Assembly (NCBI RefSeq): GCF_900113635.1
Contig: NZ_FOQA01000005.1
Location: 108,814-172,813, forward strand
Length of the DNA: 64,000 bases
DNA from: Tindallia magadiensis
GTDB taxonomy: Bacteria > Bacillota > Clostridia > Peptostreptococcales > Tindalliaceae
Reading direction: 5' to 3'
The position numbers and the translations under genes were made by a program. This document shows, in pieces, positions 8,200-17,418 of the stretch. Position 1 is the stretch's first letter; every line of letters begins with the position of its first letter. Under the pieces are notes generated by a model. That model did not search any database. It was not told the DNA's origin and worked only from the letters and a program-made list of their open reading frames with translations.

Positions 8200-9387
8200 T
8201 TAGCAAACATCTCCTTCTCCAGCTACATATCCAGCTTTTGCCAGTATTTCTACTGATTTTGGAACTTTATCTTCTGCCACCATTACAACAGGTCCGGTGC
8301 ATCCCATGCCGCTTTCGGCATAAATTCCTTCTTTCCAAAGAACCTGAACAGCATCGTCAATATCCATTACTTCAATACCAGAGATATTGCCTGTCACAAT
8401 TTCTTTTGGTGGTGCTTTTATTTCTTCTTCTGTTGCTTTTTCTTTTTTAGAATCTTTTTGGAGACCTTCTAAAATAGATTCTAAACCAGCTTTTTTAGCT
8501 TTTTCCAGTTCATCAGCCATTAGGCTCTGTACATTTCCTTTTACCAAAGAAGCAGCGTATTGTAGTGCATTGGCAACCACCGGGGTTCCGGAGGCTCTGG
8601 AAAGAATCAGCACAATCCGTTGCTGCCCTTCGCCAATACCTGGTCCATAACCAGCACCTAGGGCTTCATAGCTTCCACCTGTCGTATAGGAGGAAAAGAC
8701 TTTCATCATGATGTTTCCTGTTAAGCTATCGGTTACCATGACATCCGCTGATCCAGTCAGCAGATCGTTTCCTCTCATGACACTGCCGCCGTCTGAACGA
8801 ACAGACTCTGAAAAGTTGATTTCATAGCCATTGGATTTCAAGGTGTTCAGGGCTCGCTCTACCTGTCGGGCACTGTCCAGGTTTAGAATGCCTACGGTTG
8901 GTTTTTCAATCCCCATGGCTTTAGCGGTTATAATCCCATAAAGTGCATTTTTCACCATAGCCGCCGCTCGTTGGGTGTCTGCGGTTCCTGTAGTGGTGGC
9001 TACAAACATTTCTCTGCCTAAGCCTGGCGTAACCACTTTTCCTACGGTTGCAACACCAATGGGGAAATTGTAATGCATGGTAACGCAGGCTTGGATCTTT
9101 CCTTCGTCCAGCATTTGTTCCATTACTTTATGCATTTCCGTTTCTTCGTTCACTTCCACCGTTTCCAGGGCTGTTTCTACCTTTGGCCCAATCAACACCA
9201 CTTCCAGATCTGTTGAACGCCTTACGGCTTCTTCAGCTCCTTTTACCAGATGAATTGGTTCCAATTCGCTGCCCAGGGTGGTGAGCCCTACTCTTATTTT
9301 AGGACCGAAATTTCCCTGTTCCATCGATTCTGTCAAAGAAAGAAGGGTTCGGCCAATTTCTTGCTTGATTGCCGTGCGATCCATCAT
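8200..9387 (-). CDS. grdD: Glycine reductase complex component C, subunit alpha (GrdD)
   Basis: A 395-residue protein recognised as GrdD, whose family resembles the PlsX/phosphate acyltransferase fold. Component C receives the carboxymethyl-selenoether of GrdA and releases acetyl phosphate, which acetate kinase turns into ATP. The C-terminal AESGMGCTGPVVM segment carries the conserved cysteine region. The start is 10 nt after the grdC stop, with GGAGG upstream, and this is the last gene of the operon. Confidence 0.95.
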   Translation of the reverse strand: MMDRTAIKQEIGRTLLSLTESMEQGNFGPKIRVGLTTLGSELEPIHLVKGAEEAVRRSTDLEVVLIGPKVETALETVEVNEETEMHKVMEQMLDEGKIQACVTMHYNFPIGVATVGKVVTPGLGREMFVATTTGTADTQRAAAMVKNALYGIITAKAMGIEKPTVGILNLDSARQVERALNTLKSNGYEINFSESVRSDGGSVMRGNDLLTGSADVMVTDSLTGNIMMKVFSSYTTGGSYEALGAGYGPGIGEGQQRIVLILSRASGTPVVANALQYAASLVKGNVQSLMADELEKAKKAGLESILEGLQKDSKKEKATEEEIKAPPKEIVTGNISGIEVMDIDDAVQVLWKEGIYAESGMGCTGPVVMVAEDKVPKSVEILAKAGYVAGEGDVC

Positions 9388-9397
9388 TCTTCCCCTC

Positions 9398-10936
9398 CTA
9401 TTCTTTTATCAGTTGATTGGCAACATCTTTCATGGCTTCAATAATCATTTCTTTAATCTCTTCTTTCGAAGCACCTTCACCAGCTGACTGAAGCTGACCA
9501 CTGTTTTTCTCTAAAATAACCGATACGCCATCGAACAAGTTGGTCATTCGACCAAGGAAAAGACTGCCTTTTCCAACAATCATGGCTTTGTTAAGATCGC
9601 CGGTTGTCAGGTCTTGTTGCGCAAAGCCTATATAAGGAACTCCGGAAGGAATATGTCCCTGGGTAGGTGCCCAGCCTGGCATTCCATGGGTTGTTACGAA
9701 GTTTGGTAACTCTTTTCGCTCTATTTCTCCTCGCTTAACGCCTAATGCACCGATCATTTTATAGTTTGCTTCCGGCACATCTCCGGCTCCTGCCGGCTTT
9801 GTAACGTCTGGGTTTTGCATTTCCACGGAGTATTTATCAATATCAGTAATTTTAAGTCCACCTTTTTCTAAAGGTGTGGTGATCAGACTGGTGATAACAG
9901 CTTGTGGTGATGATCCAGTTCCTACTGTATGTTTTCCAACCAAGTCTGTTCTAATAAGTGGATTAACACCATCATTAGCGGAAACCAATACCGCAAAAGC
10001 ACCTAATACATCTTCCAGCAAAGGCATGCCTTTTTTCACGTGATCTTTCCCGTTCATGCCCAGTTTTGCTGTAGCTCCACCAGCAACAATTACTACATTT
10101 TCATAGACACCAGCTTTTACTAAGGCCGCTGCTTCTATTAATGCATGGGTTGGTGCCGCACAAAAACCTCTGACATCGGAGCCAGTTGCGTTCACCGCAC
10201 CTACAGATTCTGCAATAGCTTTGGCAAAGTTTCCGCCACCTCTTTGGTTCATGTCTCCGCAAGCTTCTTCAGAACATTCAATAACGTAATCAATCGTTGT
10301 CACATCAATATTGTTTTTATCGATCAAGTGCTTCATCGCTAACATACCAGAAGCTTTTGATACCAAGTTTTCATAAATAATATGTGCTGTCAGGCTCAAG
10401 TCTACATCATGAGCTCTTTTTACGCAGCCTACTAACTCACCATCATGATGGATCGGATCGGCATGATATTCGTCAATATAACGCTGAATATCGCTTATTT
10501 CCTCACCATGACCCATTTTTTCCACATCATCCTTAAAAAGAGGATGTGCTTCTAACTTGGTTTTCACCTGTTTCCAGAAGCTTTCCTCCAGGCTTACCAA
10601 ATCAAATACATCAGCAATTTTCATCAATCCATAAAATTCATCCTGGGGCATAATTTCTCCCAGCGGGCCAGTTCGTTTTGCCTCTGCTACCGGATTTTCG
10701 TACCATGGTTTTGCAATATCCCGTAGTTCTTCTGGATGTAATGCTCCAATATAAGTCTGATTAGGCGCATAGGCTACAGCGTCCTCGAAAGATCTTGTGT
10801 TTTCTTTTAATCCTTTTATATACTCAGAGTCTGGATTAGATGCCCTCTCTAAACTTTGGGTTGTTCCGTGCCAATACATAATATCTGGTGTATAAACCAG
10901 GGCATAGCCGGTACCTTTAATCACTGGAAAACTCAA
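9398..10936 (-). CDS. grdC: Glycine reductase complex component C, subunit beta (GrdC)
   Basis: A 512-residue beta-ketoacyl-ACP synthase III-like protein, the acetyl-carrying subunit of component C. I place the start at the TTG at 10936, giving an N-terminus MSFPVIKG. A GGAGGTG ribosome-binding site lies 6 nt upstream, and known GrdC proteins begin in this way; a start at 10951 would lie inside the ribosome-binding site. The conserved DVRGFCAAPTHALI segment carries the thiolase-like cysteine. It lies downstream of grdA. Confidence 0.92.
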   Translation of the reverse strand: MSFPVIKGTGYALVYTPDIMYWHGTTQSLERASNPDSEYIKGLKENTRSFEDAVAYAPNQTYIGALHPEELRDIAKPWYENPVAEAKRTGPLGEIMPQDEFYGLMKIADVFDLVSLEESFWKQVKTKLEAHPLFKDDVEKMGHGEEISDIQRYIDEYHADPIHHDGELVGCVKRAHDVDLSLTAHIIYENLVSKASGMLAMKHLIDKNNIDVTTIDYVIECSEEACGDMNQRGGGNFAKAIAESVGAVNATGSDVRGFCAAPTHALIEAAALVKAGVYENVVIVAGGATAKLGMNGKDHVKKGMPLLEDVLGAFAVLVSANDGVNPLIRTDLVGKHTVGTGSSPQAVITSLITTPLEKGGLKITDIDKYSVEMQNPDVTKPAGAGDVPEANYKMIGALGVKRGEIERKELPNFVTTHGMPGWAPTQGHIPSGVPYIGFAQQDLTTGDLNKAMIVGKGSLFLGRMTNLFDGVSVILEKNSGQLQSAGEGASKEEIKEMIIEAMKDVANQLIKE

Positions 10937-11027
10937 TAAAAACACCTCCAAAAATGGTTTGGGTAAATACGGTTACAGGTTTTGATTTAAGGAAAGGGTG
11001 ATGAACCCGCCATCACCCTTCTCTCTT

Positions 11028-11498
11028 TTAATACTTGCCGAATTGTTCGCGAATGCTGCTCATTTCTTCAACAATTTCATCCACATCTAATACCATTTCC
11101 ATCATGCCAATCTGTTCATCATACACTTCTTCGTTGACCGCTTCCTTAAACTCCGGTTCAACAGCGTGATATACTGTGAGTCCTAACTGGACTCCTGCCA
11201 AAGGACCTGCAAAAGTGGGATCCCCATTAGTTACGGTTTCAGCGGCTAAGCCAGCAGATTCTGCCTCTGCTCCGCCAAGAAGAATAAGCATATTCTCCGC
11301 TCCATGTTTTTCCGTAAGGGTTTGCACTCGATTTTGATTCTCCAGGTCCATAGCACCAGCAGCCGTTCAGACAAAGCATTCTGTGGAAGAGAATACTACT
11401 TCAGCTCCGGTACCTTTCAGGCATTCTTCGATTGCTGGTGCCGGAATGCCATCCCGATCTCCAATGATAATGACTTTTTTGCCATCTAAGATACTCAT
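11028..11498 (-). CDS. grdA: Selenoprotein A of glycine reductase (GrdA), in-frame UGA
   Basis: A 156-residue selenoprotein when UGA at 11367-11369 is read as selenocysteine (residue 44) in the motif [15 protein letters not shown]. The upstream part (11370-11498) encodes the conserved [19 protein letters not shown] start, and the downstream part continues in the same frame. GrdA carries the carboxymethyl group as a selenoether between components B and C and is reduced by thioredoxin. A plain gene finder would split or truncate it at UGA; the correct gene spans both parts. Confidence 0.96.
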
Positions 11499-11604
11499 TA
11501 GAACCATCCTTTCTATTTTTTATTTATTGATGATCTGACAGGCACATGTTTGCCACACTTCAGATTACACCTATTTAACCTTAGCTTAACCTTTTTTTCC
11601 TGTC

Positions 11605-11922
11605 TTAAACATTTTCTGTAATCATTTTTTCAATATTACTCTTTGTAGCATCATCCTTGGTTACTTCTGCTACTTTTTCACCACTTTTATATAGGGTGAT
11701 GGTCGGAAGTCCCAGTACCTTTTGTGAAATAGCCAGACGACGAGCTCCTGAAATATTAAGTTTTGTAAACTTTACTTTGTCGCCATAGCTTTCAGCTAAT
11801 GCCTCTATATCTGGTAGTAATGCCTTGCAAGGCTCGCAGCCATCGCTCCAATAGTCTACCAGAACAAATCCCTCTGCATCCAATACTTCTTCCTGAAATG
11901 TTTTTTTATCTAACTCCAACAT
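11605..11922 (-). CDS. trxA: Thioredoxin with CEPC active site
   Basis: A 105-residue thioredoxin whose redox motif is WSDGCEPC (Cys29, Cys32) instead of WCGPC. Atypical GCxPC thioredoxins are known in glycine-reductase operons, where they deliver electrons to reduce the oxidised GrdA selenide/disulfide. It sits between grdB and grdA. No thioredoxin reductase gene (trxB), often part of such operons, is present in this one, so the reductase must be encoded elsewhere. Confidence 0.93.
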   Translation of the reverse strand: MLELDKKTFQEEVLDAEGFVLVDYWSDGCEPCKALLPDIEALAESYGDKVKFTKLNISGARRLAISQKVLGLPTITLYKSGEKVAEVTKDDATKSNIEKMITENV

Positions 11923-11967
11923 ATTGACACCTCCTGATTATTTTTACGTTTTCAGTCCTATTTAAGA

Positions 11968-13275
11968 TTACTCAATAACGGTTTGTGTTTCAATATCCAT
12001 TTTTAGAGAATTTAGGGCTTTTTCAACTAATTTTCTTCTAAGCATTTTTTCGTCTTTTGCCTCCAGCTTAGGATCGCCGAACGGATGCGGAATCGCTACC
12101 GCTGGTACAATACGATTAGCGCCTACAGTCATAGAGATCGGAACAACCGTGCATACATGCACCACTGGGATTCCAGTACGCTCAATTTCTTTTACCATCG
12201 TTGCGCCGCAACGAGTACAAGTACCTCATGTAGAGGTTAGCAGTACGGCATCAACGCCAGCTTCTTTCATTTCTTTTCCTATGGCCATTCCAAAAGCTTT
12301 TGAATTGCCTACGGAAGTTCCATTTCCTACGGTACTATAGAAGTATTCAAAAATGCTTCCAATAACACCTTCCCGCTCCATATCTCTCAACACATCCAAC
12401 GGAAGAACACAATCTGGATCTTCGTTGGCATAGATTGGATCATAGCCACCATGAGCTGTTTCATACATTTCTTCTGTAAGGTCATCAATTCCTTCAATGG
12501 AATATTTTCCATATTTAGATGCACTGGAAGATTCTACCCGATCCGGGTTTGTTTTAGGAACAATTCCACCGGAAGTTACCATTGCAATTTTCAAGTGACT
12601 AAGATCTTCTAGAGCTTCTGCCGGAGGTACTCTGTCAAACTCTGGCATAGCATATTCTGTTTTATATTCTTTTCCTTGAAGCTTTGAGATTAGCATGTTA
12701 ACCGCACGTCTGGAACCCCGCTCTTCCATAAACAAGTTTTTACGGATCCCTCTTTCAAGATAGCCTTCTTCTGCTGGCATCCCAATTTCTTCACCGTTCA
12801 TCAGTTTGTTTGCCAGTTTAACCATAGCAGGAACAGCTTTTCTCATTGATGCTGCAGAATTTCCAGTTTCAATAATGTAGATACCCTTTTTAAATAGATC
12901 CGCACCTGGATTTTCTTTGTACATTCCTGTTAGTACTGGAATGTTTAGTTCTTCCTGTACCAACCAAGCAACCGTTGCGCAGGCAACTCCGTAACGGCCG
13001 GCATTAAAGGCAGGACCAGCAATAAACATATCCGGCTCATAAGGCTTAATCATTTCCAATATCTTTTGCTTTGATGTTTCTGGATTCTCATTAAAGTAAG
13101 AATCTCCACATATAATGGTCGCTACAATTTCTGCATCCTCACCAAAAGCTGTGTTAAACGCCATCCCAGGCCCTACTACGCCTTCTCTCAGCTCTGGTGG
13201 AATATCTGCTTTTTCTTCGCCACCGATTCCAGCAAAGAATTGATTCACATAATGAACAATTCGCTTTTTAGCCAT
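11968..13275 (-). CDS. grdB: Glycine reductase component B gamma subunit (GrdB), in-frame UGA
   Basis: A 435-residue selenoprotein when UGA at 12226-12228 is translated as selenocysteine 350 in LTSTU-GTCTRCGATM. The reading frame is open on both sides, and residues after UGA are conserved family sequence. Component B is the substrate-specific part that binds glycine as a Schiff base on the GrdE pyruvoyl group and transfers the carboxymethyl group to GrdA. A short hairpin (CGTTGC / GCAACG, 12199-12213) begins 12 nt after the UGA and is a likely bacterial SECIS element. Confidence 0.96.
12199..12213 (-). promoter_or_regulatory. Candidate bacterial SECIS hairpin in grdB
   Basis: On the minus strand CGTTGC-GGC-GCAACG folds into a 6-bp stem (7 bp with the flanking T-A pair) whose loop lies 18 nt after the UGA codon. 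This is the distance expected for an mRNA element that recruits SelB. Confidence 0.6.
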
Positions 13276-13360
13276 TTCAACCTTCCTTTCTTTTTTTACC
13301 TCAGGTCTTTATTCCTGCAGATTTTTTATCCTTTAGCTATTCTTTAGCTTATGATTATCT

Positions 13361-14647
13361 TTAATAGGCAGCGGCTGACAGGTGTCCAAATCCTAATTCA
13401 TTGGTGGCTCCTGTAATCGCCTGAAGTTCTACTTCGATAGATCCGTCTTCTCTTAAGCTTCCAGCAAAACCACCTGCAATGGAATCGATATAAGCGGTAG
13501 TTCCGATCAGTCGGTTCATATCTGGCAATACAATGGTTTCGTTGGCATTTCCATTCGTAACAACGGCATTGGCTTTCGGGTCAGCATCGGCTAAGGATTG
13601 GCTGGCTCCATCTCGACCGGCATATTCATCTGTTACAATAACAGTTTTAATGCCTTTTTCTTCAATTTTTCGGCAGTTCATAATTAAGTCAGTATCCGGA
13701 TTTCCGAAACCTTCCTGAGTAACAATCGCTCCGTCCAGCCCCATAAATTCGCATAGTTTCGCAGTCCAGTTGGAAGAACGTTCTTTATCAGCCAAGGTAA
13801 CATTTTCGTTGGTGATGATAACGCCCAGAAAGTTTAGCGTTTTTCCGTGTTCTTCGTATAAATCTTCGATTACCGGATTATTCAAATGAACATAGGTTGG
13901 GTTTTTATCGCAAGCAGATACGCAGTTTCCACTAACAATGGCGCCATCCATAATTTCTGTTGGATACATTACTGTTGGAACCAGTTTTTTTGCATCCACA
14001 CCATAAACATAGGTATCATGCAATAGTCCTTGAGTTTGCAACATATATACATAACCAACCCGAGGCAAGTCTGGATGTAGTTCGGCGGCTTCTCTAGGTG
14101 CCAGCGTTTCATAAGTTTTCACTTCGTCTGGTTCTATATTTTTGATCACTTCGCCAATAAAAGCGGCTGCCTTCAAGCCAATGGTTCTTAGTGCAGCTTC
14201 ATGTTCATGGGCTTTAATGCCTGGTTTTGGCTCTGCTGTAATAACAATATTATGGGTTTTTGAGAAAGGTGTGTACTCAGCTCCAGGGCCTGACATGTCA
14301 ATAATACCTTCTTGGAAACCAACGACTTTACCAGCCGTTACCACCGCTACATTTTTCATCGCATGGGTTCGTCCATTACCTACGGTGTGTACCTTTCCTA
14401 GCATTCCAGGAAAGATAGAGCCATGTCCTTTTACTTTAACTCTTGGCTCAATCACGTCTTTTACCGGAGTAATACGTACAGATTCGCCTGGATGAGCTAA
14501 GTCTACCCTCATTTTCCATAGGTGTTCTTCGCCTCCAATAGCCTCCAGTAATTCTCTGTGGTCAACGACCAGAATACGTCCGTCCACATGGGTTTTATCC
14601 CCAAACTGAACGTCTTCAATAAAAATTTTCCCTAACTCCAGCTTCAT
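13361..14647 (-). CDS. grdE: Glycine reductase component B proprotein (GrdE, alpha/beta subunits)
   Basis: A 428-residue proprotein that cleaves itself between Asn241 and Cys242 in SGNCVSACDKNPTY. Cys242 becomes the pyruvoyl group that binds glycine as a Schiff base, giving the two component-B subunits of about 22 and 25 kDa. The cleavage position agrees with known GrdE proteins, as does the total length. It is the second gene of the operon, upstream of grdB, and is preceded by AAAGGAGAG. Confidence 0.95.
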   Translation of the reverse strand: MKLELGKIFIEDVQFGDKTHVDGRILVVDHRELLEAIGGEEHLWKMRVDLAHPGESVRITPVKDVIEPRVKVKGHGSIFPGMLGKVHTVGNGRTHAMKNVAVVTAGKVVGFQEGIIDMSGPGAEYTPFSKTHNIVITAEPKPGIKAHEHEAALRTIGLKAAAFIGEVIKNIEPDEVKTYETLAPREAAELHPDLPRVGYVYMLQTQGLLHDTYVYGVDAKKLVPTVMYPTEIMDGAIVSGNCVSACDKNPTYVHLNNPVIEDLYEEHGKTLNFLGVIITNENVTLADKERSSNWTAKLCEFMGLDGAIVTQEGFGNPDTDLIMNCRKIEEKGIKTVIVTDEYAGRDGASQSLADADPKANAVVTNGNANETIVLPDMNRLIGTTAYIDSIAGGFAGSLREDGSIEVELQAITGATNELGFGHLSAAAY

Positions 14648-14763
14648 TTTTTTCTCTCCTTTCTTTTCTCTTCCTATACAAATGCATAAAACAACAACTA
14701 CATAAAACGTAATGCTATATGATAAAACATTTTTGCTTCTCTATTTTGCTGCTTTCACCTTAT

Positions 14764-15177
14764 TCATCCTTCATCGATTTCATCCTGCTTTTCTTTACTT
14801 CCCTGATCCATCACTGGTTTTATTAAATCCAGATCTATCAGTTGAAGGTCTGGCAGATCTTCATCTCGATAAGTCCGTAATGAATTTAATTTTCCATCCT
14901 TTCCCTTAAAAGAATTCAACAAGGAAAATACCTGCTCTAAGGTTTGTAAGGAAGTCATATGAAGCGAATCTGCCCAGTCAGATATTACTACCGTGCGATA
15001 AGGAGTTTCATAAGGCTTAATGCTTCCTACCAGAGGATGGGATATTATTCGATGACCAGCATGTACCCGGTCGCGCACTTTCGTTAAAACCAGCTCATAG
15101 TCACCTTCTACCCATAGTAAGGGTATTTGTGTCCCTTCTAACTCTTTTTTCACCATTGGATTATTACTTACTACCAT
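14764..15177 (-). CDS. grdX: GrdX family protein
   Basis: A 137-residue protein recognised as GrdX, a small protein found at the head of many glycine reductase operons; its biochemical role is not established. Conserved segments include VSNNPMV near the N-terminus and AGHRIISHPLVGSIKPYETPY in the middle. The C-terminus is acidic and lysine-rich (from about residue 120). It is the first gene after the glycine riboswitch. Confidence 0.88.
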   Translation of the reverse strand: MVVSNNPMVKKELEGTQIPLLWVEGDYELVLTKVRDRVHAGHRIISHPLVGSIKPYETPYRTVVISDWADSLHMTSLQTLEQVFSLLNSFKGKDGKLNSLRTYRDEDLPDLQLIDLDLIKPVMDQGSKEKQDEIDEG

Positions 15178-15247
15178 CTTACCACCGCCAGGGATAAATT
15201 ATTTCATTCATACATAGAAAACGATTCAAGATAACCCATTTGAAAAT

Positions 15248-15466
15248 ACAAAAAGAGCAAACAAGATACTGTCCTGTTTGCTCTGTATTGGTACCTGAGA
15301 GTTTCTCCCTGTTGATCAGTAATCTTCAACAAGACTTGCTCCTTCGGTGCTTTCGCTTTCCAGAGATCTGTCCGCATGCGGTCTTTTTGCCTGAGAAATT
15401 CACTAACGCTGTTCGGCAGCTAGCTTTTACCTTCGGCGGCCCATTATCGGACTCTCTCCCACATAC
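15248..15466 (-). ncRNA. Tandem glycine riboswitch
   Basis: Read on the minus strand, two glycine aptamers follow each other. Aptamer 1 (about 15360-15466) has GGGAGAGAGTCC, GCCGAAGG-like and TTTCTCAGGCAAAAAGACCGC elements. Aptamer 2 (about 15268-15358) has CACCGAAGGAGCAAG, GGGAGAAACTCTCAGGTACC and GGACAG. They are joined by a short GGAAAGCG linker. An intrinsic terminator overlaps the 3' part of aptamer 2, so glycine binding should disrupt the terminator and switch the glycine reductase operon on. Confidence 0.92.
15249..15284 (-). terminator. Riboswitch expression-platform terminator
   Basis: A 10-bp stem (AGAGCAAACA at 15254-15263 with TGTTTGCTCT at 15275-15284) is followed on the minus strand by a run of five T residues. 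Its 5' arm and loop contain the last conserved bases of aptamer 2 (GGACAG), so ligand-bound aptamer and terminator should be mutually exclusive. Confidence 0.8.
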
Positions 15467-15528
15467 ATCATCCAGTATTTTTATGAAGTTATCAAGAATG
15501 TTTCGCATTAACATCGAACTTTGTAATC

Positions 15529-15557
15529 ATTGTATAACGTTTTCCTATAAAAATCAA
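15529..15557 (-). promoter_or_regulatory. Promoter of the glycine reductase operon
   Basis: On the minus strand TTGATT (15552-15557) and TACAAT (15529-15534) are 17 nt apart. The predicted start near 15522 gives a leader containing the whole riboswitch. Confidence 0.65.
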
Positions 15558-15935
15558 TCTATTTTTTGATAATAAATTAACAAAATTTCAAATCAGATCC
15601 ATTTTTAACAGGAAGGTATCTTCCCACCTTTAACTAAATCTAAAGAATCAAAAAACTTCAAGTATTCTACCACTCACATCCAATCAAAACTCGCCACATA
15701 AGATGACGTAAATTTCCGAATATTCCATCAGCCATCAAGGGAATTCCTCCTAAGCTGTTCCACAGACAGTATCTTACTTAAATAGCCCTTCGAATCAATC
15801 AGCATTCTAGCTGATAACAATTACTCGGAAAACGATATCCCTACACACGCCTATTTTGAAGGTTTTAATCAACTGATTACAATTAATAGGAAAAATTTTC
15901 TCTTAATTTTGTGGAAAAGCACCAATGTCATTTTC
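15558..15935. other. Non-coding stretch between divergent operons
   Basis: This AT-rich stretch contains no open frame with a credible ribosome-binding site, no tRNA and no strong hairpin that I can see. It separates the leftward grd operon from the rightward molybdenum-hydroxylase operon and may hold regulator sites that I cannot identify. Confidence 0.5.
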
Positions 15936-15964
15936 TTTAGAGAATTGCGAAATAATGGTAAAAT
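15936..15964 (+). promoter_or_regulatory. Possible promoter of the molybdenum-hydroxylase operon
   Basis: TTTAGA (15936-15941) and TAAAAT (15959-15964) are 17 nt apart, and TGG before the -10 box forms an extended -10. The start would be near 15971, about 55 nt before the ATG at 16026, which has GGGAGG upstream. The match is moderate. Confidence 0.4.
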
Positions 15965-16025
15965 GAGAATATAAAGAGATTCACATGTTAAAAGATGAAT
16001 ATAACTTTTATAGGGAGGTTTTTTA

Positions 16026-16880
16026 ATGATAAGTAAGTTTAATTACGCAAAACCCCAAACAAAGCAAGAAGCCATCGATTTTTTATCAGCTAATCCAGGG
16101 ACTAAAATCTTGGCTGGCGGTACAGATCTTATGATATCGCTTCGAAGAAACGTAGAGATGGTGGAAAACGTTTTAGATATCAAAGGGATTGAAGATCTTC
16201 ATCGCTTTGACTATAAAAAAGGTGAAGGTCTTTATATTGGAGCTACTGTATTAGTCAACGAAATAGCGGAGTCAGATATTGTGATTGAAAAGTATCACGC
16301 ACTTTCGCAAGCAGCAGGTGCTTTGGCCTCCTATCAATTAAGAAATAGAGCAACTCTTGTAGGTAATATTTGTAACGCATCACCTGGAGCAGATCTTTCC
16401 TCACCGCTTCTCACATATCATGCAATGGTTCATATCGAAGGATCTAACGGAAAAAGAGAGTTACCGCTGGAAAGTTTCTTTACAGGAGTAAAAAAGACAG
16501 CCTTAAAAGAAGACGAAATAGTGATAGGTGTATCTCTTCCTGATGTCCAGTCCGGAGATATAAGTGAGTTTAGAAGGCAAACCCGTGTGAAAGGACATGA
16601 TTTAGCAACCGTAGGTCTTACGATCAGAAGAACACCCGATAAGCAAACTTTTATTGCAATGGCCGCCGTTGCGCCTACACCTATTCGTCTTAAAGAAGTG
16701 GAAAAAGAACTGATGAAGAAAGAGTTTAACGAAGAAACGGCTCTGTGGTTAAAAGAAGAGATCCAAAAACATATTAAGCCTATCAGCGATGTCCGTTCTT
16801 CTTTGGAATATCGATTCTTAGCAGCAGGAGCACTAGCCAATAAAGCCATGATGGCAATGATTGAAAAGGGGGTTAAGTAA
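16026..16880 (+). CDS. Molybdenum hydroxylase FAD-binding subunit
   Basis: A 284-residue medium subunit of the xanthine dehydrogenase/CO dehydrogenase family. The FAD pyrophosphate-binding motif KILAGGTDL lies near residue 30, and the second FAD motif LVGNICNASPGADLSSPLL near 112-130, followed by the C-terminal CO-dehydrogenase flavoprotein domain. It takes electrons from the Fe-S subunit to NAD(P)+ or another acceptor. First of three adjacent subunit genes, with GGGAGG upstream of the ATG. Confidence 0.92.
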   Translation: MISKFNYAKPQTKQEAIDFLSANPGTKILAGGTDLMISLRRNVEMVENVLDIKGIEDLHRFDYKKGEGLYIGATVLVNEIAESDIVIEKYHALSQAAGALASYQLRNRATLVGNICNASPGADLSSPLLTYHAMVHIEGSNGKRELPLESFFTGVKKTALKEDEIVIGVSLPDVQSGDISEFRRQTRVKGHDLATVGLTIRRTPDKQTFIAMAAVAPTPIRLKEVEKELMKKEFNEETALWLKEEIQKHIKPISDVRSSLEYRFLAAGALANKAMMAMIEKGVK

Positions 16881-16881
16881 T

Positions 16882-17418
16882 ATGTGTACTAGCTTTAAAG
16901 ATAATAACCGGTGTTTTGAATATACGGATTCAGGCCTGCCTAAAGTGCCCATAACTTTTACAGTAAATGAAGAAGTAATGAAGAAAAATGTGGATCCTAC
17001 CATGACTCTTTTGCAATTCCTTCATAGTGAACTGAAGCTTTTTGGCACAAAGGAAGGATGCGGAGAAGGAGAATGCGGTGCCTGCTCGATTATTATGGAT
17101 GGTAAAGTTGTAAATTCATGCCTGATCCTTGCCGCAGAAGCAAACAATACAGAAATGCTTACTGTTGAAGGTCTCGGTAAAGACAATGAGCTTTCAATAT
17201 TACAGCAGGAGTTTATTACGCACGATGCGTTGCAGTGTGGTTTTTGTACTCCCGGAATGCTAATGTCTGCAAGAGCCTTGCTAGATCGTGAGGATAATCC
17301 AACAGATGAAGAAATTAAAGAAGCCATTGAAGGTAATTTCTGTCGTTGCACAGGATATTTGCCTATCATAAACGCAATTCGTTCAGCCGCAAAAAGAGAA
17401 AGAGAGGAGTTGAGATAA
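16882..17418 (+). CDS. Molybdenum hydroxylase 2Fe-2S subunit
   Basis: A 178-residue small subunit with both iron-sulfur clusters. The plant-type motif is EGCGEGECGACS with a downstream NSC, and the second cluster is ALQCGFCTPG with FCRCTGY. The chosen ATG (16882) follows AAGGGGG and lies 1 nt after the stop of the FAD subunit. The protein carries an N-terminal extension of about 25 residues, including two cysteines, compared with typical 155-160 residue subunits. It passes electrons from the molybdenum site to FAD. Confidence 0.92.
   Translation: MCTSFKDNNRCFEYTDSGLPKVPITFTVNEEVMKKNVDPTMTLLQFLHSELKLFGTKEGCGEGECGACSIIMDGKVVNSCLILAAEANNTEMLTVEGLGKDNELSILQQEFITHDALQCGFCTPGMLMSARALLDREDNPTDEEIKEAIEGNFCRCTGYLPIINAIRSAAKREREELR

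Noticed and set aside
10937-10951. GrdC start at 10951
   Set aside because: That codon lies within the GGAGGTG ribosome-binding site; TTG 10936 gives the known GrdC N-terminus.
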